Shown one piece after another: positions 22,871-33,589 of a DNA stretch of 64,000 bases (position 1 is its first letter; each line of letters opens with the position of its first letter). Origin of the DNA: Massospora cicadina (taxonomy: Eukaryota; Entomophthoromycota; Entomophthoromycetes; Entomophthorales; Entomophthoraceae). The translations under genes and the position numbers were made by a program. Where the stretch lies: the NCBI GenBank assembly GCA_022478985.1, contig JAKSZP010000019.1, positions 186,001 through 250,000 of the forward strand, read 5' to 3'. Below the pieces are notes generated by a model, which saw only the letters and a program-made list of their open reading frames with translations, ran no database searches and had not been told where the DNA came from.

Positions 22871-24051
22871 TGGGACACATTCTTCAGATACTCAACCCAG
22901 GAGAGGTCATGTTCTAGCTCACACTGGAAATTGACTAGACAGATGTCACAAATTTTGCAATATGCTACATTAAGCTCCATTAATGTTCCAGTCCAACAGT
23001 ATGAAAATTGTCAACCTAAACTGTTTTGCTTTTAGCATACCTTTCACTACAAGTATGCAGTGCAACTCCCCAACCCAGAAAACCAAAAACTTTACCTTAA
23101 GCTAAACAACCCCTCTTGAAAGATGCACAGAAAGCCGTCAGCCCCATTCCCAAGTGGTATGACTCATGGCTACTATCACCCTCATGGTCGACACCTAACA
23201 GTTCCTTGTTGTAATGGATTGTTGAGCAGGTCCACAAGAGGCTTCCTTAAAGCTCTAGGTATGGGATTTGGTAATGCTGACCACTCCTAGGTGTACTCAC
23301 CCAGCACTCAACATCGGGGTTCTCCAGTACCACCTTCACCAATCAAACAGGTCCCTACTTACAACTAAGAAAAGTGGGAGCAAGAGATATCTTTATTAAT
23401 AGCAAAATTGACGTATTTGTTTTTTTAGCACTAGGTGGTCTTTAACTAAAGGGGATACACTGATCTGGATTTTGAGGTATTTAGATTTAGGAGTTTCTCT
23501 GGAAATCTGCTGCCCTCTTATCAACAATTTATTATTTATTTTCAGCAACTCAAACTATTATCTACATTCCGTTGGCAACTATTTCTCAAATTTCTTCCTA
23601 ATTTACACGCCATATGTTAATCTGATTCATCCTCAGCATCAGTCACTGGGTAATCATAATAAATTGTTAATATTGCACTAGTTGACCATCCTTAGTCTTA
23701 ATCACTGGTTATTCATATAAATCATTATTTTAAATCTTCAAATATCCTCAGCCTATGTCACTGGAAATTAGAACCTTTAGGCTGCAGAATAGCCATTTCC
23801 CGCTCATCTATCATAAACCCTGTCATCCTGCCAAAAAATGATTTATCATCAGTACCAGTTGCTGGTAAATAATAGAACTTATGCGTCAAAATGGCTATTG
23901 AATGCCTCACTATCAGAAATCTTTGGCATTTGATCTGCTGGCAATTAGTGTCAGTTAATACTTAGCCTCGATATACTGATAAACCATAATGTTATAACTT
24001 TGGCAATATTTAGAAAATACACTGAAGGGTTTTATGCAGGATTGAGCTCAC
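22870..24051 (-). other. Buried G4-like element: 5' leader next to G3
   Basis: Reading leftward on the minus strand from 24051, GTGAGCTCAATCCTGC, then AAAACCC and later AAGTTATAACA match the start of the G4 interior (from 36735 leftward: GTGGGCTCAATCCTGC, AAAAACC, AAGTTATAACA). This is therefore the leader of a second G4-family element whose own LTR is the one starting at 30058, on the other side of G3. A ~58 bp degenerate tandem unit lies at 23628-23770. The remainder (22.87-23.6 kb) is unassigned. Confidence 0.5.
23628..23775 (-). repeat. Degenerate ~58 bp tandem repeat
   Basis: Units start at CCTCAGCATCAGTCACTGG, CCTTAGTCTTAATCACTGG and CCTCAGCCTATGTCACTGG, spaced 56-59 bases. A related pair of units occurs in the opposite orientation at about 42555-42650 (CCAGTAACTCATGCCAAAGA, then CCAGCGACTTATGCTGAGGA). 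Confidence 0.6.
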
Positions 24052-24937
24052 TTTCAAGAGATTAACTATAATTTTCCAGTTCTCTTTGTGGTGGTGCACG
24101 ATGCACAGGCCCAACACAAGGGAAAAAGTCGTCAGTATTACAAAAAGTATAGCCCTACAAAGGTGCTTGAGATAAAGTGACATAGGGCGATGGTGGTTAA
24201 CAAATAAACATTAATAGAGATCAAACCAGCAGCAAGACTTGGCAATGTCCCAAAGAGGAGTTAATACCCAAGCTTTGAACAGGGCTAGAGTGCATGGGTG
24301 CCTCAGTCTGGAGGGAACTTAAGTGCCCAGCGATGTACCTGATTATGTAATAATTTTAAAGCAAATATAGGCTAACTTGTTGTGAGACCTCCTTGATGAG
24401 GTCCACGCACAGGTTTGCCAAGTAAACATAATTAAAAAACTGTAAACGAACAGGTTATTTTATTATAGGGAAACAAAAAACGAGTAACGTTGGTATATAA
24501 AAATCATTATTAATCAAAATTGGGGAAATCATCCTTTGAATAAAGTGGCGCTAAGCTGAGGTGCACCAATAAGTGAACACTTCCATCCAACAGGGTACTG
24601 TACTTCAAAGTTGTCAAAACTTGTTAATTGATTGAAGTCAAGGCTGACCCAAGCTGAAAATTTCGTAAACTGAATGAGTTCTGAACCCCCATTCACTGAT
24701 TAATTGAATTGAGCCACCATTGATATGGTACCTCGTACACTTTAATGCTAAAGCCATAATAAGGGCAGGACGTTATGCACCTCACCTGGACCAACCTGGG
24801 AATATCTGGCCTGTACCCAGAGTTGGTCCAAGGTGTGATTTAGGTCAGGAAGGTCCTGCAACTTGACCCTTTGGACCTTCTACCGCCCAGCCTTGCCTTG
24901 CTGTTGGTGCCCTAAATTAGGTCATGTAAACATGACA
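24052..24937 (-). repeat. 3' LTR of G3
   Basis: About 886 bp that match 29160-30052 closely along their length. The outer end on the minus strand starts TGTCATGTTTACATGACC; the other end, TTTCAAG, corresponds to TGTCAGAAG in the sister LTR. It is preceded on the minus strand by a polypurine tract, AAAAAGAGGAGATGG (24941-24955 region). Confidence 0.9.
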
Positions 24938-25029
24938 TTACCATCTCCTCTTTTTGGGCTCCACCCCCCTCCAGGGGTATTCGCCAAGGAAATGTTTTTT
25001 TAGGCAGGGGCCAACTTCATGGCAACAAC

Positions 25030-25250
25030 GGCTTTCTTGGACTTAGATCCTGAAGCCTCAGGGAAACGCTTGCGGAATGCTACAAAAAGATCTTGAGTAT
25101 GAGTGCAGTCACTCGCTGGGACCCAATTGTTCTCTGCTGCATCAAATCCCTTTCAGGATACAAGATACTCGAGTCTTCTTCTTACCCAATAAAAGGATAC
25201 AATCTTCTTCACTTCCCACTCTGGCGCCCCAGTTATGAGATAAGCCTTGG
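25030..25250 (-). pseudogene. Chromodomain, G3
   Basis: The minus strand reads APEWEVKKIVSFYWVRRRLE, then YLVS-stop-KGFDAAENNWVPA and DLFVAFRKRFPEA. This is a complete chromodomain fold: EWEVxxI, basic loop, YLVxWKGF with the Trp turned into a stop, ENxWxP, and the C-terminal helix. It lies at the end of the integrase, just before the polypurine tract. It differs from the G1 chromodomain, so G1 and G3 are separate lineages. Confidence 0.85.
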
Positions 25251-25399
25251 GAGTCTCTAGTGGGGGCCCTCAAACAACGTAAGCTTGCTTTCATGAAATA
25301 CTGAAAAGATTTAAAACAAGGAGGGAAGCTCTGACTGGTATGAGGAGTGGCTCACCTTTCTGACAATGAAATAAGGCCTAATTCTTTTTGGCCTCAGTT

Positions 25400-26340
25400 T
25401 TTTATAGTTGCTTTATTGGGATGTTTTTAACATTCAGCATCACGAGATCTCCTTCCTTGTATGGTACAACTTGTCTCTTACCATCAGCGTTCTCCTTGTA
25501 AGCCTGCATGGCCTCATCTAAATTTGTGCTCACCCCTTGGTATACTTTCTTGATCATTTTAGCAAAGTCCACCACCCATCCACTTTGGATCCACAACCGG
25601 GTTCCATGTAGAAGGCAGGATTGAAGCCATAGTTGGCGAAGAAGAGGGAATAACCAAATGATGCATGTTGGTCATTGTTATAACTGAATTGAGCCATGGG
25701 GAGATGTGAAACCCAAATTGAATGTTCTGTGGCGTTATAACACTTCAAGAACTGTTTGAGGCAATAGTTTACTCGTTCAGTATGCCCTTCTGATTGGGTT
25801 GATAGGAAGTTAATTGACAGGGACGGATTTGAAGATACTTACACAACTCTTCCCAAAAGATGGAGGTAAACTGGGGTCCACAATAGCTAATTATTTCTTG
25901 GGGACCCCGAGAAGAGCAAACATGAGTAACAAAGAGCCTAGCAATCTCAGCCGCTGTGACTGTGGTTCTGCAGGAATATAGAGTGGGCGAATTCGTAAAA
26001 TGGTTCACCACCACCATGATGGCATCATAGCCATCAGATACAGGCAATTACACAATAAAATCAACCAATAAGAAAGGCCCTTTGTCCTTTTGAACTGGTA
26101 TCAACATCCCTGCTAGTGGCTGGCAATTTGGTTTCATTTGGTTGCAGATAAGGCACTCTTTACAATACCTGCCCACCTGTGTGGCTAACCCCTTCCAATT
26201 GTAAGCGCAGTGAATTAGCTCCAGAGTCTTCACCTTCCCAGGACGGCTAACAGTGGTTCTGTCATGATGATACCAGATGATTTCCAGGCGGAGTGGTCCG
26301 GCAGGGACCCATATGCCCTTGAAACCAAACCATCTCATTC
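25400..26340 (-). pseudogene. Integrase, G3
   Basis: Frames 26338-26048 and 26047-25769 cover the zinc region (CKECLICNQMK gives the Cys pair) and the core. FLLVDFIV holds the first Asp, DGYDAIMVVVNHFTNS follows, and YQPNQKGILNE holds the Glu. The second catalytic position reads IISYCGPQF instead of ISDRGPQF, so the Asp is Tyr. Further down, HLPMAQFSYNN and SLFFANYGFNP match the usual post-core motifs, and EGDLVMLNVKNI is the GPY-like entry. The copy is inactive. Confidence 0.85.
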
Positions 26341-26430
26341 TTCACGTGATAACTCCTAGTAATATCCTCCAGATTCAACGTGCTCTTAGCAAGTACCATA
26401 GCATATTTGGCTGACAAAGGCTGGGAAGAA

Positions 26431-27017
26431 CTACCTCTCAGAACTTACCATATTCATCTGCATTTTCCAGAGGGCAATATTTAACATGTTGGCCAAGTGA
26501 GAAGGAAGTTGAGACACAATCTTACCTGGTGGAATCATCAAGTGGGTATTATGCACCTCTACCTCCTTAGGATTGGGAGCTAGTGCAGCGTTGCAGATCA
26601 AAGTATCAGCCAAACCATTAATCTTGCCCTTAGTAAAATCATAGGAAAACACAAATTAGGCTAAGGTCTAATGTTAACGGGTTTGACATGGGGTCAAGAC
26701 ATGAGTTGCGCGGTAGTACAGCACAACATGGTGGTCTGTACATATGTGGAAGGGTTGGGATGAACCATGCAAGTGATGACGCCAATAAGTCAGGGCCTCA
26801 TCTACTGCTAGTAACTCTTTATTATATACGGCGTACTTTTACTCTTGCAGAGACATTTTCCTGGAGAATATTCCACTGGATACTCTATCTCATCATCACC
26901 TACTTGTAATAGGTCCGCCGCTATGGCGAAGTTGGAGGCAGCAAAAGCAACAATGAACTCTTTATTGGGGTCAACATGGTGAAAGATGGACGTGGACAGT
27001 AGAGTACACTTTACCAC
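26431..27017 (-). pseudogene. RNase H domain, G3
   Basis: The frame 27017-26808 starts near IFHHVDPNKEFIVAFAASNF and continues AIAADLLQVGDD. The catalytic Asp of the TDAS motif is lost (FAAS). The end of the domain is in frame 26652-26431: FSYDFTKGKINGLADTL, matching the FxxxYRxGKxNxxADALSR sequence that closes gypsy RNase H. Confidence 0.75.
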
Positions 27018-27099
27018 TTAGAAAGCATTTTGCAGAGTTGGGGACCACTGGAGCACTTTTGCCTCATTAGCTTTATATAAGGGAGCCGCCACTTCAGAA

Positions 27100-27960
27100 A
27101 GATTTGGTATGAATTTCTTAAAGAACGTACACGTCCCCAAAAAACACCTGAATTCTTTTAACTAAAGTTGGATTGGGTCACCTACAAATCGCCTTATCCT
27201 TGTCTGGAGTTATCATGTGCCCTTGGTCAAACACAACGTTGCCCAGTAAGGTGACCTGAGACTTGAATAATTCACATTTACTTATTTTTAAAGTAAGGTC
27301 AGCTGCCCTCAAACGCTCCACCACCTGCTGAAGGTGTACTGCATGTGACTCATTGTCAGGGGAAATTACCAGAATATATTCATTTAAGCTACCACGCATA
27401 CCCTCAGCAGGTCCCCCAAGGACGTATCAATATGGCTTTGAAAGTTAGCAGGGGCTTTTAAATCCCAAAGGGCATAACCTGAAATTGGAACATTCCTTTT
27501 TCTGGCATGGAATGCGGTCAACCTCTTCTGGCCCTTCTTGATATGGATCTGATTGAACGCGTTTAAACAATCCAGCTTGGAGAAGAATTTCGCCTTCTCC
27601 GCATATCATGCAATCTGTGAAACCAGTGGGATAGGATTCAAGTCTGTTACTTGACGTTGTTGAGATTTTTATAATCTATGCATGGGCGTAAGGTACCTAC
27701 AGCTTTCTCATTAAAGAGAAGTGGGGAACATACAGGGTAGGTTTGCTTAAAAAATTTATGTTTAACTGCTCCTTAAACCATACATCTAAGGCCGCTTCCT
27801 CCCATACAGTCAAAGGGTAAATTAAGGAAGAATATGCATCATAGAAAACGTTAAGCTTGAACTCGCAATCAAACTCTGAATGAGCTGGTAGTACATTGGC
27901 TAAAGCTGCATCAAATGAAGATTCCAACCACTCCAAACAGAAAAGTAAGGGAACCTCCAA
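27100..27960 (-). pseudogene. Reverse transcriptase, G3
   Basis: The frame 27960-27697 holds the N-terminal lead-in (NVLPAHSEFDCEFKLNV, matching LPxHRxxDxxI...). The frame 27399-27178 holds the catalytic region. In it, SLNEYILVISPDNESH stands where YLDDIxVxS is expected, followed by LKISKCELFKSQVTLLGNVV, the KxxKCxFxxxxVxFLGxxV motif. A frame change separates the two parts. It is probably inactive. Confidence 0.75.
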
Positions 27961-28199
27961 AAAGGGCTTTAGAAACGGAGCAAGACTGAGTGTGTGGATA
28001 TTGGGTCAGTGGAGCAAGTCGCCCTGAAAAGTTTGCCTCAGCCAAAGGGACAACTAATATTTGACCATTCTTCAAAGTTAAAAACAATTTATTTTCAAGT
28101 TGGATCTTACATCAATCTTTCTCCACCACTCTACACCCAAAATGATGGGGTACAAGAGGTTTTTAAAAGCTTGAAAGCGGTTAGACAAATGATATTTGC

Positions 28200-28390
28200 C
28201 AACTTAATACTTGACTAACCCCATAATTTTCAACGTTGGAATACCTTGGGAAGCCCCTCCTCTAACCATACCACCTGGAAAGTAACTCAACTTAAGATAG
28301 TCAGCTAGGTCTTGATCAATAAAATTCTCAGAAGCTTCTGTATCCACCAAAATAGTCATGCTGATTTTCCCTAAAGAGGATTAAAGTGTA
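28200..28390 (-). pseudogene. Aspartic protease, G3
   Basis: The minus strand reads MTILVDTEASENFIDQDLAD near 28360-28300. The surrounding sequence matches the retropepsin pattern LVDSGASxNFI, but the Gly of the catalytic D-T/S-G triad is Glu (DTEA), a GGA to GAA type change that should abolish activity. Confidence 0.7.
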
Positions 28391-28399
28391 GTAGGTAAC

Positions 28400-29159
28400 A
28401 AAAAAGTATCAAAAATGGTCTTTATTTATAGCATACAACGCCAACACTCCGCCATAATAATCTTCTGCAGTCATAAGCATGCCTCAGGGGTATGTTTCTG
28501 CATCATAGAATGGAGAGGGATAATTGCCACTCTTACTACTAAGGTCACTTATTGCACCATATCTTCAGAAACTGCATGGGAATTTTCTATATTTAAGAAG
28601 TAACTCTTCACCTCCTGGGTTCTGCGGATCATAGGTGGGGTCAAGCGTGGATTATCTGGAGTGATTTTGTACACTGAACTAGGTTCCATATCTAAGTCAT
28701 AAGAGAAGATACAGGATTTGGTCATATATAAGGATTACATTATAAAAAGCATTTTGGGCTGAAAACGGCACCATGCCCATTTTAGCAATGGGTTGTACGA
28801 CTTTATCTAAGGCCATCACCACCATGCCCTTTGTCAATGATCCCGCTTGCATCATCCAAGTGGGAGCCAAAGAAAAATTTTATTTTATTGATTTTGTGAA
28901 TTTTGGTGGAGTATTGGGGAATCACGACTCTCAAATTGAAAATCATCTGTATCCACCAGGTACAGGCAAGAAGGGTGAGTACTTTACAATTGGATGGGGC
29001 AAGAATAACGCTGAGATGCTCCAACCATTGGCAAAATGAAAAAACAGCGGTGAGCCCCACCGCGGCTGTGACTAACAGCTGGCACACCCTGTTTGCACTT
29101 TGTGAAAGTACCACACGGAAAAAGTTCATGAATGTATAATAAAATGGTTAGTTGTCTAA
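28400..29159 (-). pseudogene. Region expected to hold Gag of G3
   Basis: Lies between the 5' LTR and the protease. It contains a 108-codon minus frame (29129-28803) ending in a Gly/Asp-rich stretch, but I cannot recognise capsid or zinc-knuckle motifs. Called by position only. Confidence 0.35.
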
Positions 29160-30052
29160 TGTCAGAAGCGTATCTATAACTCTCCAGTTCACTGTGTGGT
29201 GGTGCATGGTGCACAGGGCCAACGTAAGGGAACTAGTCATCAGTATTACAAGAATGATAGCCCCACAGAGGGTGCTTGAGCTAAAGTGACATAGGGCGAG
29301 GGTGGTTAGCAAATAAACATTAATAGAGATCAAACCAACAGCAAGACTTGGCAATGTCCCAAAGAGGAGTTAATACCCAAGGTTTGAACAGGGCTAGAGT
29401 GCATGGGTGCCTCAGTCTGGAGGGAACTTAAGTGCCCAGCGATGTACCTGAGCTGTTGTAATTTTAAAGCAAATAATTTGGCTAACGTGTTTTGACTACC
29501 TTGAAGAGGTCCATGCACAGGTTTTCAAAAGTCAACTTAAATAAAAAAAACTGTAAATGAATGGGGTATTTTATTGTAGGGAAAACAACAAAAGAGTAAA
29601 GTTGGTCTTGAAAGATCATAATAAAGAAAAATTGGGGGAATCATTCATCAGAGAAAGTAGTGCTAAGTTGAGTTGCACCAATTAGTGCACACTTTCATCT
29701 GATAGGGTACTGTACTTCAAAATTGTCTGAACTTAAGTAATTGATTGAAGTTGAGGCTGACTTGAGTTGAAAATTTTATAAACTGAACTAGTTCCAAACC
29801 CCATTCACTGAGTAAAAAAATGAGCCATCATCTCTTATATGGTAACTCATCCATTTTAATGCTAAAGCTGTAACAAGGGGCTGAGCGTTATGCACCTCAC
29901 CTGGACCAACCTGGGAATATCTGGCATGTACTCAGCGCTGGTCCAAGGTGTACTTTAGTTCAAGAAGGCCCTGAAACTTCTTTCTTTAAACTTTCTGCCA
30001 CCCAGCCTTGCCTTGCTGTTGGTGCCCTCATTTAGGTCATGTAAAAATGGCA
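29160..30052 (-). repeat. 5' LTR of G3
   Basis: About 893 bp. Sister copy of 24052-24937; the two share long exact stretches, for example around GCAAGACTTGGCAATGTCCC and GTGCATGGGTGCCTCAG. Ends are TGTCAGAAG and ATGGCA on the plus strand. Confidence 0.9.
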
Positions 30053-30654
30053 TGCACTGAGCAATAGAACAGACAATATGGAGATTGTAAATCTTTGCAC
30101 CCATTTAAAATAAATATAATGTATACAATAAATGGGAGCTACTTCTCCAATGACACTTCTTTTTAGCTTAATATTTTCATTGGATGCTCGCTACTCCACT
30201 CTCACTTTCTTACTAACAATCTCCTCCTTCCAATCTTCTTGTAACTCTTATATCTCTGCGACTTCAGTCAATAATGACCATTTTTAACTGACTTTGAAAA
30301 AGGAGAAGGTTCACAATTCAACCTGTATGTTTTATTTTCAGTGTTTTCTTGCACATATCTCTGAAAATACTGGACCAATTTAGGTGATCATCTCCAAAAA
30401 TAGAGGATACTCCAATTTAGGTCCCATTTTACTTTTGTAAGTATTGGTCAAGTATCTGCCCATTAATTTAGCAAGTATATCAAATATAGGCGTTAAAGCG
30501 ATGAATACTTGTGGGACTAATGCAACTTCAGATAAGCTTAATTCTGGCATCAGTGAAGTGATAGCTTCGAAGCACTTTTGATATGTCCTATGGCTGGGGG
30601 GTATGTTCAAAATTCAGTCAGTTGATCTCATAGTGGGGCGAGCTTAAAGCATTA

Positions 30655-30960
30655 TAGATGGCTATCGTTTTTGCATAATTTGACCAATAAACTCATCTAA
30701 AATTGATAAAAAAGAATTATAATAGATAACGATTAATAGATTTAAATAATTGACTTATATAAACAAATAAATCTAATAAAATGAATTACTGTAGATGGCA
30801 ATCAGTAAATTTGTCATGCGTTGCACAATAAAATCATCTAAACTTAATAAAATGAAGTATTGTAGATGGTGATCAGTAAATTTAGTATAATTTGACCAAT
30901 AAAATCAACTAAATTTAATAAAATTAATAATTAGTAGATTTTTTATAAAATATTATATAT
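30655..30960 (+). repeat. ~70 bp minisatellite, about four units
   Basis: Each unit reads roughly TTTGACCAATAAAATCAACT, then AAATTTAATAAAATGAA, then ATTGTAGATGGTGATCAGTA. Four diverged units are visible with starts near 30675, 30750, 30820 and 30890. Confidence 0.65.
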
Positions 30961-31134
30961 AATAGATAAACAATGAGTTTTAATTTTATAGAGAATTAAT
31001 AAGGGGTCAAAAATGATATATATATAGATAGTAATATTTAATAAAAGTAGGTAAAAGAGCCACTTTTAAAATGCACTAATTTTTTAGGGGAAAAGAGCTG
31101 GGAATAAAGGTTTTTGGTAAAAAAAGAACCTTCC

Positions 31135-31480
31135 CAAAAAAATTGTGAAAAAAGAACTCCTTAAAAAAGCTAAAAAAAGTATGAAATAATCAAGAAATTA
31201 AGCCTACTCAATAAAACCCTTTTTTAATTTGGTGCCATATTTTAACTAACTTATAATAAGTATATATACTTTATATACTCAGCACTATTTATTCTAAGTT
31301 GCTTATAGTTTACACTTGGACCCATCCAGACATAAGATATAATTTGTATTTATTAGCAAAATTCTATAATTCAGTTTAAAATATGACGCCAACTTCAAAA
31401 AGGTTTTATTGAGTAGGCATAATTTCTCAATTATTTCATACTTTTTAAAGCTTTTTTAAAGGAGGTTTTTTTTCCCAAAA
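31135..31480. repeat. Inverted repeat with ~115 bp arms (MITE-like hairpin)
   Basis: The left arm, about 31135-31255, includes AAAAAGTATGAAATAATC and GCCTACTCAATAAAACCC. The right arm, about 31365-31480, contains their reverse complements (GGTTTTATTGAGTAGGC, ATTATTTCATACTTTTT). The spacer is about 110 bp. No coding capacity. It resembles a miniature inverted-repeat element; its class is unknown. Confidence 0.75.
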
Positions 31481-31979
31481 AAGTTTGCTTAAACTATTTA
31501 TTCGCCATATTCTTATTGATTCTGGAAGAATTCAACATTTATTAGTTTTCACAATAGCCTTAGTTTGAGGATATTCACTTATTATTTATCATTTAATGAC
31601 ATCACTTTATTGCCTGATTTGGAGGCAATCAATATTACCCTTCTAACCCAATATCGCCTCATCCTATGGCACTCAAATAATTGTAACTTGGAATCACAAT
31701 CAGCGAATTCTATCCATTACACCATAATTACTTAGGGCTTATCATCCAGTCACATCAGAATCATAACATTACCCCCCCTTGAGTGGACAATAAGGCTCCT
31801 ATTACTTATACGCTATGAGGAGCATTGCATGCAATTGGTTGATAATCAGACTGCTAGTGGGGTCCTTGATAATATAGGCAACAACAACTTTTTCTCAATA
31901 ACTTCAAATGGATCAATCCAGATACTGGCCAATTTGTGTTTCTGCCCAAACCCATGTTGATCATGGAATAAAACCAAGT

Positions 31980-32900
31980 CTTCATCTTTGAAATGTGCTA
32001 GCCCACAACACTGTACCTGATTGGAAGCCTGATTCTACTCTTTGGCTAAGCTGAATATAATACACTTTGGTTTGCAGCTTAATCAGCATATTTATAAGGT
32101 TGGTCAAGTAGAGTTGAGGATCCATTCCGCTGGTACCTTTCACACAGGCATAGAGCAGTGCAGGTAGTGTGGGGTGCCGCCCAATTAGTAACTGGAAAGG
32201 ACTCTTCCACATTTCCAAGTGATAGCTGATGTTGTAAGCGAAAAAAGAGGTATAAAGGAGAGTACTTCAAGCAGAGATTCTATTCATTACAGCTTATGGA
32301 GTATATTCACCAGTGTCCCATTGACATGTTTGACCATACCATTAGATTTTAGGTGATAGGTGGTCATTAGAACCCCGCGGATGGCCATAAGTTCATTGAG
32401 CTTGGGTAAAATATGCAAGGTAAAGTTGATACCATTATAAGTAAGGATGAACTGAGGACAGCCATGTCACTAGATTATACACTCCGTCACAAATTTAGCC
32501 ACAGTGACCGCCCCCAGATCACAGATTGCCCATGCCTCAACCCACCTAATCAAGTGGTCTACTGTCACCAGAATATACTTGGGCTGGTTTTCTCCAGTTT
32601 GAAGAGGCCCCACCACATCAATAAAACTGTATGCCAAGCAAAGTAAAATTTAACTAACTGGTAAAAAGTCTTTTGTCATAATGACTTCTCCAATTGGCAC
32701 TGGTGACAGCAGGATATCATTTCAAGCATGTCAAATTGATTGCTTTCCCAGTAGTACTGCGGTTGCAACATTTCCAGAGTCTTTCATACTCCACCATGTC
32801 TGACTGCTTGGTGTGCGCTCATAATAATATTTGATTGTGCGGAAGGTCTTGGAATATTTACAGTAGTATCCCCTATACACATATACAACTCACTGTTCTT
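31980..32900 (-). pseudogene. Integrase, G4
   Basis: The C-terminal part is clear: the frame 32218-31982 contains WKSPFQLLIGRHPTLPALLY, matching the SPFELLxGRxPRLP motif after the catalytic core. The core itself (32.3-32.8 kb) is broken into fragments and I cannot place its acidic triad. Confidence 0.65.
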
Positions 32901-33199
32901 CTAGAAATGTATTGGCCCTTATTTTTTTAATACCTCAATGACTTGTGATTTGTCATCTTATTTCCCACTGAGCATCTTGTCAAACATTACATCACTGAGA
33001 TTTGCCATAATGGCAATGGTTGGAAATCTTGTTAAAGCAATTGGCATTTCAGTGTTTTGCTCTGGGTCAATGAAGGATTTCAAAGTTGTAAGCCTGCAGC
33101 TTAAGAGCCCATCAGGTTAGACTCCCCTCAGGCTCTCTGAGATTCTGCAACCAGAGAAATGACGCATTATCTTTTAATACTTTAAATTTTATCCCGTGC

Positions 33200-33410
33200 C
33201 ATAGACCCTGTATTGTCTTTATGCTTAGATTACCACTAATATTTCTCTCTTGGTTACAGAGTAATTGTGTTCGTGGCAGTTCAAACTATGACTACAGCAT
33301 GCAACTACTTGCTCCTCCACCTCGTCATCTTTTTGTGATAGAACTGCTCCCATGGCGGAAAGTGACACATCCACCTGAACAATAAATTCTTTTTTTAAAA
33401 ATTGGATATT
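33200..33410 (-). pseudogene. RNase H domain, G4
   Basis: Reads EFIVQVDVSLSAMGAVLSQK, with the catalytic Asp in VDVS, then VVACCSHSLNCHEHNYSVTK and REILVV, with the Glu region. Motif order and spacing are those of gypsy RNase H and the stretch is nearly free of stops. Confidence 0.8.
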
Positions 33411-33589
33411 GTAGCACTGGTGCGCTGATTAATGCCGTCCAAAGTGCATCAAAGGAACATTTACAACGTTCCATCAATTTGAACGCGGTATTTTTTTAGT
33501 AACTCAAAAAGCGGTAATCAAATCCAGATGAAGTTGGGAATAAATCTTCAGTAGTATCTGACCATCCCCAAAAGTATTTGTATGTCATT

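Larger units (their letters stand above)
24052..30052 (-). mobile_element. Ty3/gypsy chromovirus G3, full-length but decayed
   Basis: An LTR-bounded element of about 6.0 kb. LTR ends are TGTCA...TGACA in the better copy. Inside, on the minus strand, are protease (28.38-28.2), reverse transcriptase (27.96-27.1), RNase H (27.02-26.43), integrase (26.34-25.4) and chromodomain (25.25-25.03). It is flanked by CTCAC (24047-24051) and TGCAC (30053-30057), a possible diverged 5 bp target-site duplication. It is inserted precisely at the leader/LTR junction of a G4-family element. LTR divergence and stop load show it is old. Confidence 0.9.
30286..31483. mobile_element. 1.2 kb AT-rich compound insertion in an LTR
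   Basis: Absent from the sister LTR at 36736-37248. It contains, left to right, a 76-codon minus frame (30610-30380) of normal amino-acid composition, a ~70 bp tandem repeat (30655-30960) and a hairpin-forming inverted repeat (31135-31480). The inverted repeat reaches the right edge of the insertion. I see no terminal repeats for the whole unit, so two successive insertions are likely. Confidence 0.7.
30058..31768 (-). repeat. LTR shared by G4 and a buried tandem element, split by insertion
   Basis: 30058-30285 and 31484-31768 together match the complete 513 bp LTR at 36736-37248, joined at GACCATTTT / TTTGCTTAAAC. The 1.2 kb between them is foreign. On its right is the polypurine tract of G4 (AAGGGGGGTAA on the minus strand, 31769-31780), so it is the 3' LTR of G4. 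On its left, across G3, is the leader of another element of the same family. Confidence 0.85.

Noticed and set aside
23628..23775. Regularly spaced ~58 bp repeats resembling a CRISPR array
   Set aside because: The whole unit is repeated and degenerate, with no constant repeat and unique spacers, and the window is eukaryotic.
28803..29139. Overlapping plus and minus frames in the Gag position of G3
   Set aside because: No Gag motif in either; kept only as a positional Gag call, not as genes.
31021..31030. AT-rich TATATA runs as promoters
   Set aside because: Such runs are frequent in this AT-rich sequence and have no associated gene.
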